64,000 bases of DNA. Source: Chloroflexota bacterium. Its GTDB lineage: Bacteria > Chloroflexota > Anaerolineae > UBA4142. Positions 27,070 through 34,835 of this stretch are shown here, piece after piece; the first letter of the stretch is position 1; each line of letters opens with the position of its first letter. Both the position numbers and the translations under genes were made by a program. The notes beneath the pieces were generated by a model, which ran no database searches, had not been told where the DNA came from, and worked only from the letters and a program-made list of their open reading frames with translations. The stretch lies in contig JACQYF010000005.1 of NCBI GenBank assembly GCA_016208315.1, forward strand, positions 1-64,000, read 5' to 3'.

Positions 27070-27912
27070 TTAGAGCAATCCTAGGGTCTTGAGCGCCACG
27101 CCGCCAACCACCGCGATGACCAACAGCCAGCGCAGCGTGTCTTGCGCGGCCAGACTACTCACGTGCGCCATCTTGTTCGAGAGGTAAGCGCCGCTCGCGA
27201 AAATCTCTTCGCCGATCAACGGGTTCGCAACCGACGTGTAGAAAAACGGCAATACGTCGGTCGCGCTGGTTCCGCCGATTTGGTTTAGGCCCCGCTGCGC
27301 CCCCGTTTCGCCCAGCAGCAAAAATTCGTCGCCAAAGGTCCCAACCATCACGTTGGCGATCAAGGGCTGTTGCGTCAAGAGCCGCATCGTACCCGCGGCA
27401 TAAGCAAAGCCATCGGTCTGACCGCTCGCGTAGATCGCGGGGCTGGGCGAAATGCCGCTGTTCAAAATAGGGTCCGGCGCGATGAAACGCGCGCGAGCCG
27501 GGTCGAACTCTTCGGGGTAGCCGTGACGACGGTACGCGCGTCGCAGCACGTCTTGCGCGACGGGCAGCGCGGTCGGATGGGACATGGTCACGATGGGCGG
27601 ACTGGCGCTCACCGCGGCGCGGTCGGCGACATAGTCCAAGACGGTCAACGCCGCGGTGGTATCGGCGGTGCGTTGATCGCCAATGCCCGCGATGCCGAGC
27701 GACAGATGCACCGGTTGACCGGCCTCGGCCGCCTGAGCCAGCAGTGCTTTGAGCTTGTCGTACGCGGCAATTGGACGCAGCGTGAGGCGCAGTCCGCGCT
27801 TGACCGCCCAATACGCAAAGAAGAATGGGGGAAGAAAGATGAGGAACAGGACCAACATGCGGGCCTGGTCTAATCCAATCGTTGATCTGAGGAGACTCAG
27901 TAGCGCATCCAC
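27070..27912 (-). CDS. DUF6754-like membrane protein
   Basis: N- and C-terminal TM with soluble HLSLGIAGIGDQRTADTTAALTVLDYVADRA...TGAQRGLNQIGGTSATDVLPFFYTSVANPLIGEEIFASGAYLS. Confidence 0.65.
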   Translation of the reverse strand: MDALLSLLRSTIGLDQARMLVLFLIFLPPFFFAYWAVKRGLRLTLRPIAAYDKLKALLAQAAEAGQPVHLSLGIAGIGDQRTADTTAALTVLDYVADRAAVSASPPIVTMSHPTALPVAQDVLRRAYRRHGYPEEFDPARARFIAPDPILNSGISPSPAIYASGQTDGFAYAAGTMRLLTQQPLIANVMVGTFGDEFLLLGETGAQRGLNQIGGTSATDVLPFFYTSVANPLIGEEIFASGAYLSNKMAHVSSLAAQDTLRWLLVIAVVGGVALKTLGLL

Positions 27913-27993
27913 TCGCGACTTGTGACCTCGCTGTCAAAGATTTCCATTATTTCCAACGCCACGGCAACGACGGAAATAAGGGAAACGCTGGAA

Positions 27994-28245
27994 CTAGACG
28001 GATTCGAGTCGTTCGATGAGTTCTTGGACGCCGGCCGGGTCCTCCAACAAAAGCGTAAATTCCCGCAGGTCGGCGTGATCCAGCCAGAGATTCAGGAAAG
28101 GTTGCGTGGCCCACAAAAGTTGCGCGCCGAGAAACGCCAGCGGCCGATTCATCTCCAAAAACAAAATCGCCGGGGCGGTCAGGCGCATGCGTTCCGCGCG
28201 GCGGGCCAAATTTTCAATCAGTTGTCCGCGACGCTGTTTGTCCAC
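27994..28245 (-). CDS. Small conserved-looking protein
   Basis: MDKQRRGQLIENLARRAERMRLTAPAILFLEMNRPLAFLGAQLLWATQPFL; upstream gene of the same strand block. Confidence 0.55.
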   Translation of the reverse strand: MDKQRRGQLIENLARRAERMRLTAPAILFLEMNRPLAFLGAQLLWATQPFLNLWLDHADLREFTLLLEDPAGVQELIERLESV

Positions 28246-28444
28246 CTGTGCCCATTATAAGTCTAGTGGAATGATACGTCAAGCCGTTACACAAGTCAAA
28301 TGGCTGCCAACCAGGGATGGAAAGAGAAATGCGGCCGGGCGCGCCCCGATTTGACAGCCGAAACGGTTGCGAGTATTCTGAAATGGTCGGCAGTTCGCTG
28401 TGCGATTTTGGTCGCGATTCTATCATACTTTGCCGAGGGCCACA

Positions 28445-28903
28445 ATGGGAATGATGTCCACGCGCGAGATCATCCGCATGGCAAATGCATTGGGAATTGA
28501 AATTGATTACAGCACTATGCGCTTTTGGCAAAAGCGGGGGCTGATTCCCAAGCCCGTGCGCGGACCGGTGCGGTATGGACGCGGCAGCCGCGGCTATTAC
28601 GACACCGCGGTCATCGAGAGACTGGGTTTCATTCGCGAAATCCAAAAGACCTACTCGCTCGGGCTGAACACCATCCGCGAGGAGCTGGACCGCATTGACC
28701 GCCGGAATGCCGAATCGGGCAGCGCGGATAAATCGAAACCCTTTCGCGAGCGGCTGGAGGAGCTTCAGCAAGAACATGAGGCGGAAACCAAGCAAACGAT
28801 TCTCGCCATCGTAGCGCGGGCGATGGGCGTCGCGCCTAACGACATAGCGTCTGTCATGATTCGCAAGAAAGATGGGCAGACGGTGCGGTTTTTGACGGAG
28901 TGA
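28445..28903 (+). CDS. MerR-type transcriptional regulator
   Basis: IDYSTMRFWQKRGLIPKPVRGPVRYGRGSRGYYDTAVIERLGFIREIQK. Confidence 0.8.
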   Translation: MGMMSTREIIRMANALGIEIDYSTMRFWQKRGLIPKPVRGPVRYGRGSRGYYDTAVIERLGFIREIQKTYSLGLNTIREELDRIDRRNAESGSADKSKPFRERLEELQQEHEAETKQTILAIVARAMGVAPNDIASVMIRKKDGQTVRFLTE

Positions 28904-28938
28904 TTTGGGTATGGGAGTGTGGGAGTATGGGAGCGCCG

Positions 28939-28966
28939 TTGACAAATTCAGAATTCTGGAGATAAT
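28939..28966 (+). promoter_or_regulatory. Sigma70-type promoter of the pheST T-box transcript
   Basis: TTGACA-N16-GATAAT. Confidence 0.7.
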
Positions 28967-28974
28967 GCGGGCAA

Positions 28975-29305
28975 CAGCGAGGACGGAGACAAGTAGCCGC
29001 GGTGAATCCGTCAGCGAGGAGGGCGCGGCGTGCAGCCGACGGTGCAAGCCCTCTCGGAGGAACACGGCGAAATTCACTCCCGAGCTGGGCGCGCGAAATC
29101 AAAAGTATGAGACTAGCGCGTTCCGACCGTCCGCCGTTAAACGGACAGCCGATGCTGGTCGGCGCTGAGTGAGGTAGTTAGGTAGCTTGGTTGTTAGGTG
29201 GTTAGGCAAGTCATTCCAACCACCCAACTACCCAACCATCTAACCACCTAACAAGGGTGGTACCGCGAGATGCGACTCTCGTCCCTTCAAGGGCGAGAGT
29301 TTTTT
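28975..29305 (+). promoter_or_regulatory. T-box leader, candidate Phe specifier (UUC)
   Basis: GAGGACGGAGACAAGTAG...CAGCGAGGAGGG...GGCGAAATTCACTCCCGAGC (UUC followed by A), AAGGGTGGTACCGCGAG, terminator ACTCTCGTCCCTTCAAGGGCGAGAGTTTTTT. Confidence 0.9.
29165..29252. repeat. Octamer phrase repeat (GGTTAGGT) inserted in the Phe T-box leader
   Basis: gtgaggtagttaggtagcttggttgttaggtggttagg / ccaaccacccaactacccaaccatctaaccacctaac inverted arms. Confidence 0.85.
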
Positions 29306-29314
29306 GTTGACGCA

Positions 29315-29659
29315 ATGGACTTGACCTTTCACCTGGTTCCGAAACGTTATTACGATGCGCTCGACGCCGGCGCGGATTACGTCCCGCGCGATTTTGCGCG
29401 CGACGGGTTCATACACTGCACGGATGCGCCGGACGAAATGGCGCGCGTGGCCAACGCGTTCTACAAAGCCGATTCGGAGCCGCACTATTACTTGTACGTT
29501 GACAAGATGCATGTACGCGCGCCCGTTCGCTACGACGATGCCGCGCGTTTGTATCCGCACATTTATGGCGCGTTGAATCGCGATGCGATCATAGCGGTGC
29601 GACTGGCGTACCGCCAGAGCGACGGGACATTTCTCGCGCCGGAGCCATTGGAAGATTGA
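29315..29659 (+). CDS. DUF952 family protein
   Basis: LTFHLVPKRYYDALDAGADYVPRDFARDGFIHCTDAPDEM...YYLYVD. Confidence 0.75.
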   Translation: MDLTFHLVPKRYYDALDAGADYVPRDFARDGFIHCTDAPDEMARVANAFYKADSEPHYYLYVDKMHVRAPVRYDDAARLYPHIYGALNRDAIIAVRLAYRQSDGTFLAPEPLED

Positions 29660-30906
29660 ACACGCCTCACACCGCAACCGCCACGGCCCCGTCGCGCTCC
29701 TCACCGTTTGTCGCGCTGCAATATCGTGATTTTCGTTTGCTGTGGTTCGGCCAATTGATCTCCCTGGCCGGCTCTCATATGCAACTCGTTACGATCAACT
29801 GGCACATTTACATTTTGACCGGTTCCGCCGTTGCGTTAGGGTTGACGGGTCTCGTGCGCGTGCTGCCGATCATTATCTTTTCGCTAATCGGGGGCGTGTT
29901 CGCCGACGCGCACGACCGGCGGCGCGTGCTCCTCGTCACGCAAAGCTTGATGATGACGTTCGCCGCGCTGCTCGGCCTGGTCACCAGCGTGGGTTGGGCG
30001 GCGGCGTGGGTCGTCTATCTACTCGCCGCGTGCGCCTCCGCGACGATGGCCTTCGACCAGCCGGCGCGCCAGGCGTTGACGCCTAACCTGGTTTCCAGAG
30101 AGCACCTGACGAACGCGCTGACGCTCAACAATATGATGATGCAAGCCGCGGCGATTGTCGGCCCGGCGCTCGCGGGTTTCGTGATCGCGGGATTGGGAAT
30201 TGCCGCCGTCTATTGGATCAACGCGGCATCGTTTCTCGCCGTGCTCGTCGCGCTCGTTTTCTTGCGAACGCCCACGCAGGAACGCGTCGGCGCGGCAAAG
30301 ATCACGTTATCGGCGTTGACGGAAGGCATCCGCTTTGTCCGGCAGTCCAAAATAATCCTTTCGACCATGCTGCTCGATTTCTTTGCGACGTTCTTCTCGT
30401 CGGCCTCCGCATTACTGCCCATTTTCGCAAGAGATATTCTGCGCGTGGGTCCGGAGGGCCTGGGGGTTTTATACGCGGCTGAATCCGCCGGCGCGATTAT
30501 CGCCGGCATCGGCATGTCGCTGAAGGGGACGGTTCGCAGACAGGGATGGGTGCTTTTGCTTTCGGTCGGATTGTACGGTGTCGCGACTGCCCTGTATGGA
30601 GCATCGGAGTGGTTCTGGTTGTCGTTCCTGTTATTGGCGGGCGTCGGCGCGGCGGACACGGTGAGCATGATTTTGCGAAACACCATTCGCCAGCTTGCAA
30701 CGCCGGATCATATTCGTGGGCGAATGACTTCGGTGAATATGATCTTCTTTATGGGCGGCCCGCAGCTTGGAAATTTGGAAGCCGGCATCGTCGCCGCGCT
30801 GATCGGCGCGCCGCTCTCCGTCATCACCGGCGGCATAGCGACGGTCGTCGCGGTGATTGTGATGGCGTGGTTTGTTCCGCAGTTGAGGAACTATAGAGAT
30901 CAGTAA
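29656..30906 (+). CDS. MFS transporter (DUF894/enterobactin-exporter-like)
   Basis: 12-TM-like profile, FRLLWFGQLISLAGSHMQLVTINWHIYILTGSAVALGLTGLVRVLPIIIFSLIGGVFADAHDRRRVLL; TTG start overlaps the DUF952 stop. Confidence 0.85.
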   Translation: MNTPHTATATAPSRSSPFVALQYRDFRLLWFGQLISLAGSHMQLVTINWHIYILTGSAVALGLTGLVRVLPIIIFSLIGGVFADAHDRRRVLLVTQSLMMTFAALLGLVTSVGWAAAWVVYLLAACASATMAFDQPARQALTPNLVSREHLTNALTLNNMMMQAAAIVGPALAGFVIAGLGIAAVYWINAASFLAVLVALVFLRTPTQERVGAAKITLSALTEGIRFVRQSKIILSTMLLDFFATFFSSASALLPIFARDILRVGPEGLGVLYAAESAGAIIAGIGMSLKGTVRRQGWVLLLSVGLYGVATALYGASEWFWLSFLLLAGVGAADTVSMILRNTIRQLATPDHIRGRMTSVNMIFFMGGPQLGNLEAGIVAALIGAPLSVITGGIATVVAVIVMAWFVPQLRNYRDQ

Positions 30907-30952
30907 TTGGGAAATGGCAATTACCATTCACCAATTACCCGTGGAGGGCATT

Positions 30953-31984
30953 ATGCTTGATAATCTAAATCAACTTCGTGATGACGCGCTCAGCGCGCTC
31001 TCGCCGATTTGGGATGAGCAGCAGTTGGAGGAGTGGCGCATCAAATATTTGGGCCGCAAAGGCGCGCTCGCCGCGCAGATGGAGCAACTCGGCGCGATTC
31101 CGAAAGAGCAACGCGCGGCCGCGGGCAAGCTCGCCAACGAGGTCAAGAACGCGCTCGAAACCGCGTATGAGGCCAAGGTCGGCGCGATCAAGCAGCGCGC
31201 GCTCAGCGAATCGCTCGAAGCCGAGCCGCTCGACGTAACGCTGCCCGGTCGCCCGGTCGCGCACGGCCGCTTGCATCCGGTCACGACGACGATGCGCGAA
31301 TTGTATCGCATCTGGGGCGATATGGGTTTTCAGGTTTTCAGAACGCGCGAGATCGAAACCGACGAGATGAATTTCCAATTGCTCAACATCCCGCCCTTCC
31401 ATCCCGCGCGCGATAACTGGAGCACCTTTTACATCGCCGATACCGAAGAACGCGTCTTGCTGCGCACGCACACGTCGCCGGGACAAATTCGCGCCATGCG
31501 CGCGATGCATCCGAATCCGATTCGCGTGATTCTACCCGGCATGTGCTATCGCTACGAGCAGATCACCGCGCGCTCGGAAATCCAATTTCCGCAGATCGAA
31601 GGGCTTGCGGTCGGCCACAACATCACATTCGCCGATCTGCTCGGCACGATGACGGAATTCGCCAGGCGCATGTTCGGCGAAAACGCCAAGGTGCGTTTCC
31701 GCGCCGACCACTTTCCGTTCACCGAGCCGAGCATGGAACTCGACGTGGAATGTTTCCTGTGCAAGGGCGCGGGCTGCGGCGTCTGCAAATACACGGGCTG
31801 GCTCGAGATTCTCGGCTCGGGCATGGTTCATCCCGACGTGTTGCGAAACGGCGGCTACGATCCTGCCGAGTGGAGCGGCTTTGCCTTCGGCATGGGGCCC
31901 CAGCGCATCGCGATGCTCAAACACGACATCAAGGACATCCGGTATTTCTGGGGTAATGATTTGAGGTTCTTGGAGCAATTCTAG
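30953..31984 (+). CDS. pheS: Phenylalanyl-tRNA synthetase alpha subunit
   Basis: LGRKGAL...LHPVTTTMRELYRIWGDMGFQV...GMGPQRIAMLKHDIKDIRYFWGNDLRFLEQF; start 30953 with GGAGGG. Confidence 0.95.
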   Translation: MLDNLNQLRDDALSALSPIWDEQQLEEWRIKYLGRKGALAAQMEQLGAIPKEQRAAAGKLANEVKNALETAYEAKVGAIKQRALSESLEAEPLDVTLPGRPVAHGRLHPVTTTMRELYRIWGDMGFQVFRTREIETDEMNFQLLNIPPFHPARDNWSTFYIADTEERVLLRTHTSPGQIRAMRAMHPNPIRVILPGMCYRYEQITARSEIQFPQIEGLAVGHNITFADLLGTMTEFARRMFGENAKVRFRADHFPFTEPSMELDVECFLCKGAGCGVCKYTGWLEILGSGMVHPDVLRNGGYDPAEWSGFAFGMGPQRIAMLKHDIKDIRYFWGNDLRFLEQF

Positions 31985-31991
31985 ACGAAAG

Positions 31992-32050
31992 ATTTTACGT
32001 TTTACGCATTACGCTTTACGGGCTAAAACGTAAAACGTGAAACGTAAAGG
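31992..32050. repeat. Heptamer phrase repeat (TTTTACG / CGTAAAA)
   Basis: ttttacgttttacgcattacgctttacgggctaaaacgtaaaacgtgaaacgtaaa, inverted arms between pheS and pheT. Confidence 0.85.
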
Positions 32051-32058
32051 AGCGCACT

Positions 32059-34653
32059 ATGAGACTACCCTTAAGCTGGTTGCGCGATTACGTTGACATC
32101 ACCATTCCGCCCGAAGAGGTGGCGGAGAAGCTGACGCTGGCGGGTCTCGAAGTCGAGCAGATGGAATATGTTGGTATTCCGCGTCCGGAAGGATTACGAA
32201 TGGGACGCGGCGAGCGCCCCGAATTGGCGTGGGACCCGACGCGCGTTTTCGTCGGCCATATTCTCGAGGTCAAGCCGCATCCCAATGCCGACCGCTTGAC
32301 GCTCGCGATTGTGGATTACGGGCGCAGCGCGCCGATTCAGGTCGTGACCGGCGCGCCCAACCTCAAGGTCGGCGATAGCGGGCAAAAGGTCGCGTTCGGC
32401 GTCGAGGGCGCGCGGCTGTTCGATGGGCACGAAGCGGGCTGGAAGCCGATGACGCTAAAGAAAGGCAAGATTCGCGGCATCGAGTCCGGCTCGATGGTGC
32501 TATCGGAAAAAGAACTGGGCATCAGCGAGGACCACGAGGGCATCATCATCCTGCCCGACGACGCGCCCATCGGCGAGCCACTCGTCGAGTATCTGGGCGA
32601 TATTGTGTTCGAGGTCAAGATCAATCCGAACATGGCGCGCTGCGCGTCCGTCCTCGGCGTCGCGCGCGAGGTCGCCGCAATTACCAATTCCCAATTACAC
32701 CCTCCCTCGCTCGACGTAGTAGCGCAAGGCGCCTCAATTAAGGGCCAAGTGGACATCCTCATCCAAGAGCCGCGCCTCAATCCGCGCTTTACGGCCGCGC
32801 TCCTGCGCGATACCGAGATCAAGCCGTCGCCTTTTCTGATGCAGCATCGCCTGAAACTGGCGGGCATGCGCCCGATCAACAACATCGTGGACGTGACGAA
32901 CTATGTCATGCTCGAAGTCGGCCAGCCGCTCCACGCGTTCGACTACGACAAACTCTACGCGCGCGCCGGCCATCGCCCGCCGACGATCATCACGCGCTTG
33001 GCCGAACCCGGCGAAGAACTCGAAACGCTCGACGGCTTGAAACGCAAGCTCGATCCGTTCACGATTCTCGTTTGCGACACGCGCGGTTCGCTTTCGATTG
33101 GCGGCGTGATGGGCGGCGCGGAATCCGAAGTGGACGCGAACTCGAAGAACATCCTGCTCGAAGCCGCGGCGTGGGATTACATCAACATTCGCCGGACGAT
33201 GGCCGCGCAGCATCTCGCGTCCGAAGCGGGCTACCGCTTCAGCCGCGGCGTCGCGCCGTCGCAGGCCATAGTCGGGCTGAAATGCGCGATCGAACTGATG
33301 CGCCAGGTCGGCGGCGGCGAGATCGCGCGCGGCGTGATTGACACTTATCCGGGCAAGCCGAAAAAGATCGTGATCAACCTGCCCATTGCGGAGGTCAAAC
33401 GCCAACTCGGCGTCGAGATTGCGCCGAAGCAGATTACCAAGATTCTGGAGAGTCTCGATTTTCAAGTTAAAAGTCAAAAGTCAAAAGTTAAAAGTAAATC
33501 GTCTAATCTCCAATCTCCAATCTCCAATCTCCAAATCACTGTCCCTGACTATCGGCTCGACGTGGACGGCGCCGACGACCTGATCGAAGAAATCGCGCGG
33601 CTGTACGGATATGCCAACATTCCGATTTCCCGCATGAACGACGAATTGCCGCCTCAGTGGACGAACGTGGACCTCGAACAGGAAGAGCAGGTGCGCGATG
33701 TGCTGGTCAACGCTGGATTGCAGGAAGTGATCTCGTACGCGCTGACGACGCCGGAACGCGAGGCGCTATTAGGTGCGACGCACTTGCCAAGTGCGTCGCA
33801 CGTGAGGATCGGAAACCCGATCAGCCCGGAACGCACGGTAATGCGGCAGACGCTCCTCGCCAACCTGCTCGACCTCGCCGCGGCGAATCTACGCTACCAG
33901 ACGCGCGTTGCCCTCTTCGAAGTAGGGAATGTCTATCGGAGACGGAGCGCGGACGAGCCATTGCTGCCGCGCGAACTCGCGACCGCACTCCCGGAAGACA
34001 AGGAACTGCCGGTCGAGCGTCGCCGTCTCAGCATCGTCCTGACGGGGCCCGGCGGGACAATTTCGTGGACCAAGACCGATACTGCGCTGATGGATTTCTT
34101 CGATCTCAAGGGCGTGCTGGAAGAATTGCTCGAAGGACTCCATCTCTCCGGCGCGAGCTTCGTCGCGGCCGAGAATGCGCTGTATCACCCGGGCCGGGCG
34201 GCCGCGCTGGTCCTCGATTCGCAAGAAATTGGCGTGTTCGGCGAACTGCACCCGCTGCTGCGCGAGAAATTCGATCTGCCCGCCCAGCCCGTGCTCCTCG
34301 GCGAGTTCGATCTCGACGCGCTGCTCGCGCCGGTTTCGCCGCTGTTCGCGACGCGCGCGCTCTCGCGCTATCCGGTCGTCACGCAAGACCTTGCCATCAT
34401 CGTAGACGAGAACGTGGACGCGGACCGCGTTTATGCGCTGATTCGGCAGACGGGCGGCGAGTTGCTCCAGCGCGCGGCGCTGTTCGACCTCTATCGCGGC
34501 GAGCCGATTCCCGCCGGGAAAAAATCGCTGGCGTACACGCTCACGTTTCAGGCGATGGACCGCACCTTGTCCGAGCAAGACGCGACCAAGATCCGCGACA
34601 AAATCGTCAACCGGCTGCGACACGAACTAGGGGCCGAATTACGGGGAGTGTAG
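32059..34653 (+). CDS. pheT: Phenylalanyl-tRNA synthetase beta subunit
   Basis: MRLPLSWLRDYVDITIPPEEVAEKLTLAGLEVE...DVTNYVMLEVGQPLHAFDYDKL...C-terminal anticodon-binding RYPVVTQDLAIIVDENV. Confidence 0.95.
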   Translation: MRLPLSWLRDYVDITIPPEEVAEKLTLAGLEVEQMEYVGIPRPEGLRMGRGERPELAWDPTRVFVGHILEVKPHPNADRLTLAIVDYGRSAPIQVVTGAPNLKVGDSGQKVAFGVEGARLFDGHEAGWKPMTLKKGKIRGIESGSMVLSEKELGISEDHEGIIILPDDAPIGEPLVEYLGDIVFEVKINPNMARCASVLGVAREVAAITNSQLHPPSLDVVAQGASIKGQVDILIQEPRLNPRFTAALLRDTEIKPSPFLMQHRLKLAGMRPINNIVDVTNYVMLEVGQPLHAFDYDKLYARAGHRPPTIITRLAEPGEELETLDGLKRKLDPFTILVCDTRGSLSIGGVMGGAESEVDANSKNILLEAAAWDYINIRRTMAAQHLASEAGYRFSRGVAPSQAIVGLKCAIELMRQVGGGEIARGVIDTYPGKPKKIVINLPIAEVKRQLGVEIAPKQITKILESLDFQVKSQKSKVKSKSSNLQSPISNLQITVPDYRLDVDGADDLIEEIARLYGYANIPISRMNDELPPQWTNVDLEQEEQVRDVLVNAGLQEVISYALTTPEREALLGATHLPSASHVRIGNPISPERTVMRQTLLANLLDLAAANLRYQTRVALFEVGNVYRRRSADEPLLPRELATALPEDKELPVERRRLSIVLTGPGGTISWTKTDTALMDFFDLKGVLEELLEGLHLSGASFVAAENALYHPGRAAALVLDSQEIGVFGELHPLLREKFDLPAQPVLLGEFDLDALLAPVSPLFATRALSRYPVVTQDLAIIVDENVDADRVYALIRQTGGELLQRAALFDLYRGEPIPAGKKSLAYTLTFQAMDRTLSEQDATKIRDKIVNRLRHELGAELRGV
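33463..33537. repeat. Two joined heptamer phrase repeats inside pheT
   Basis: AAAAGTC-AAAAGTC-AAAAGTT-AAAAGTA then AATCTCC x4; encodes KSQKSKVKSKSSNLQSPISNLQ. Confidence 0.9.
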
Positions 34654-34676
34654 GGGCGGGGTCATCCCGCCCTTTT
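34654..34676 (+). terminator. Intrinsic terminator after pheST
   Basis: GGGCGGG-GTCAT-CCCGCCC followed by TTTTCTT. Confidence 0.65.
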
Positions 34677-34692
34677 CTTGTGTCTCCAATTG

Positions 34693-34721
34693 TTGCAATT
34701 CTACACGAAGGGGAATATAAT
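34693..34721 (+). promoter_or_regulatory. Putative promoter of the two-component operon
   Basis: TTGCAA-N17-TATAAT. Confidence 0.55.
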
Positions 34722-34835
34722 GTAATTACTACTCACTTGGGTAGTGGCAGTATGCGATCTTGAGCATATTGGCTTCGAGAGGGGGATGATTTTCCAACCA
34801 TCTTCTACCCTCTCGAATAGGGGAGTCAGGCGCTG

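Noticed and set aside
29165-29252. Possible CRISPR array from regularly spaced GGTTAGGT/ACCACCTAAC units
   Set aside because: Units are 7-8 nt with no unique spacers and form inverted arms; no cas genes in the window.
33657-34763. 368-aa plus-strand ORF overlapping pheT
   Set aside because: Frame-shifted shadow of pheT; Arg/Ala-rich translation without domain.
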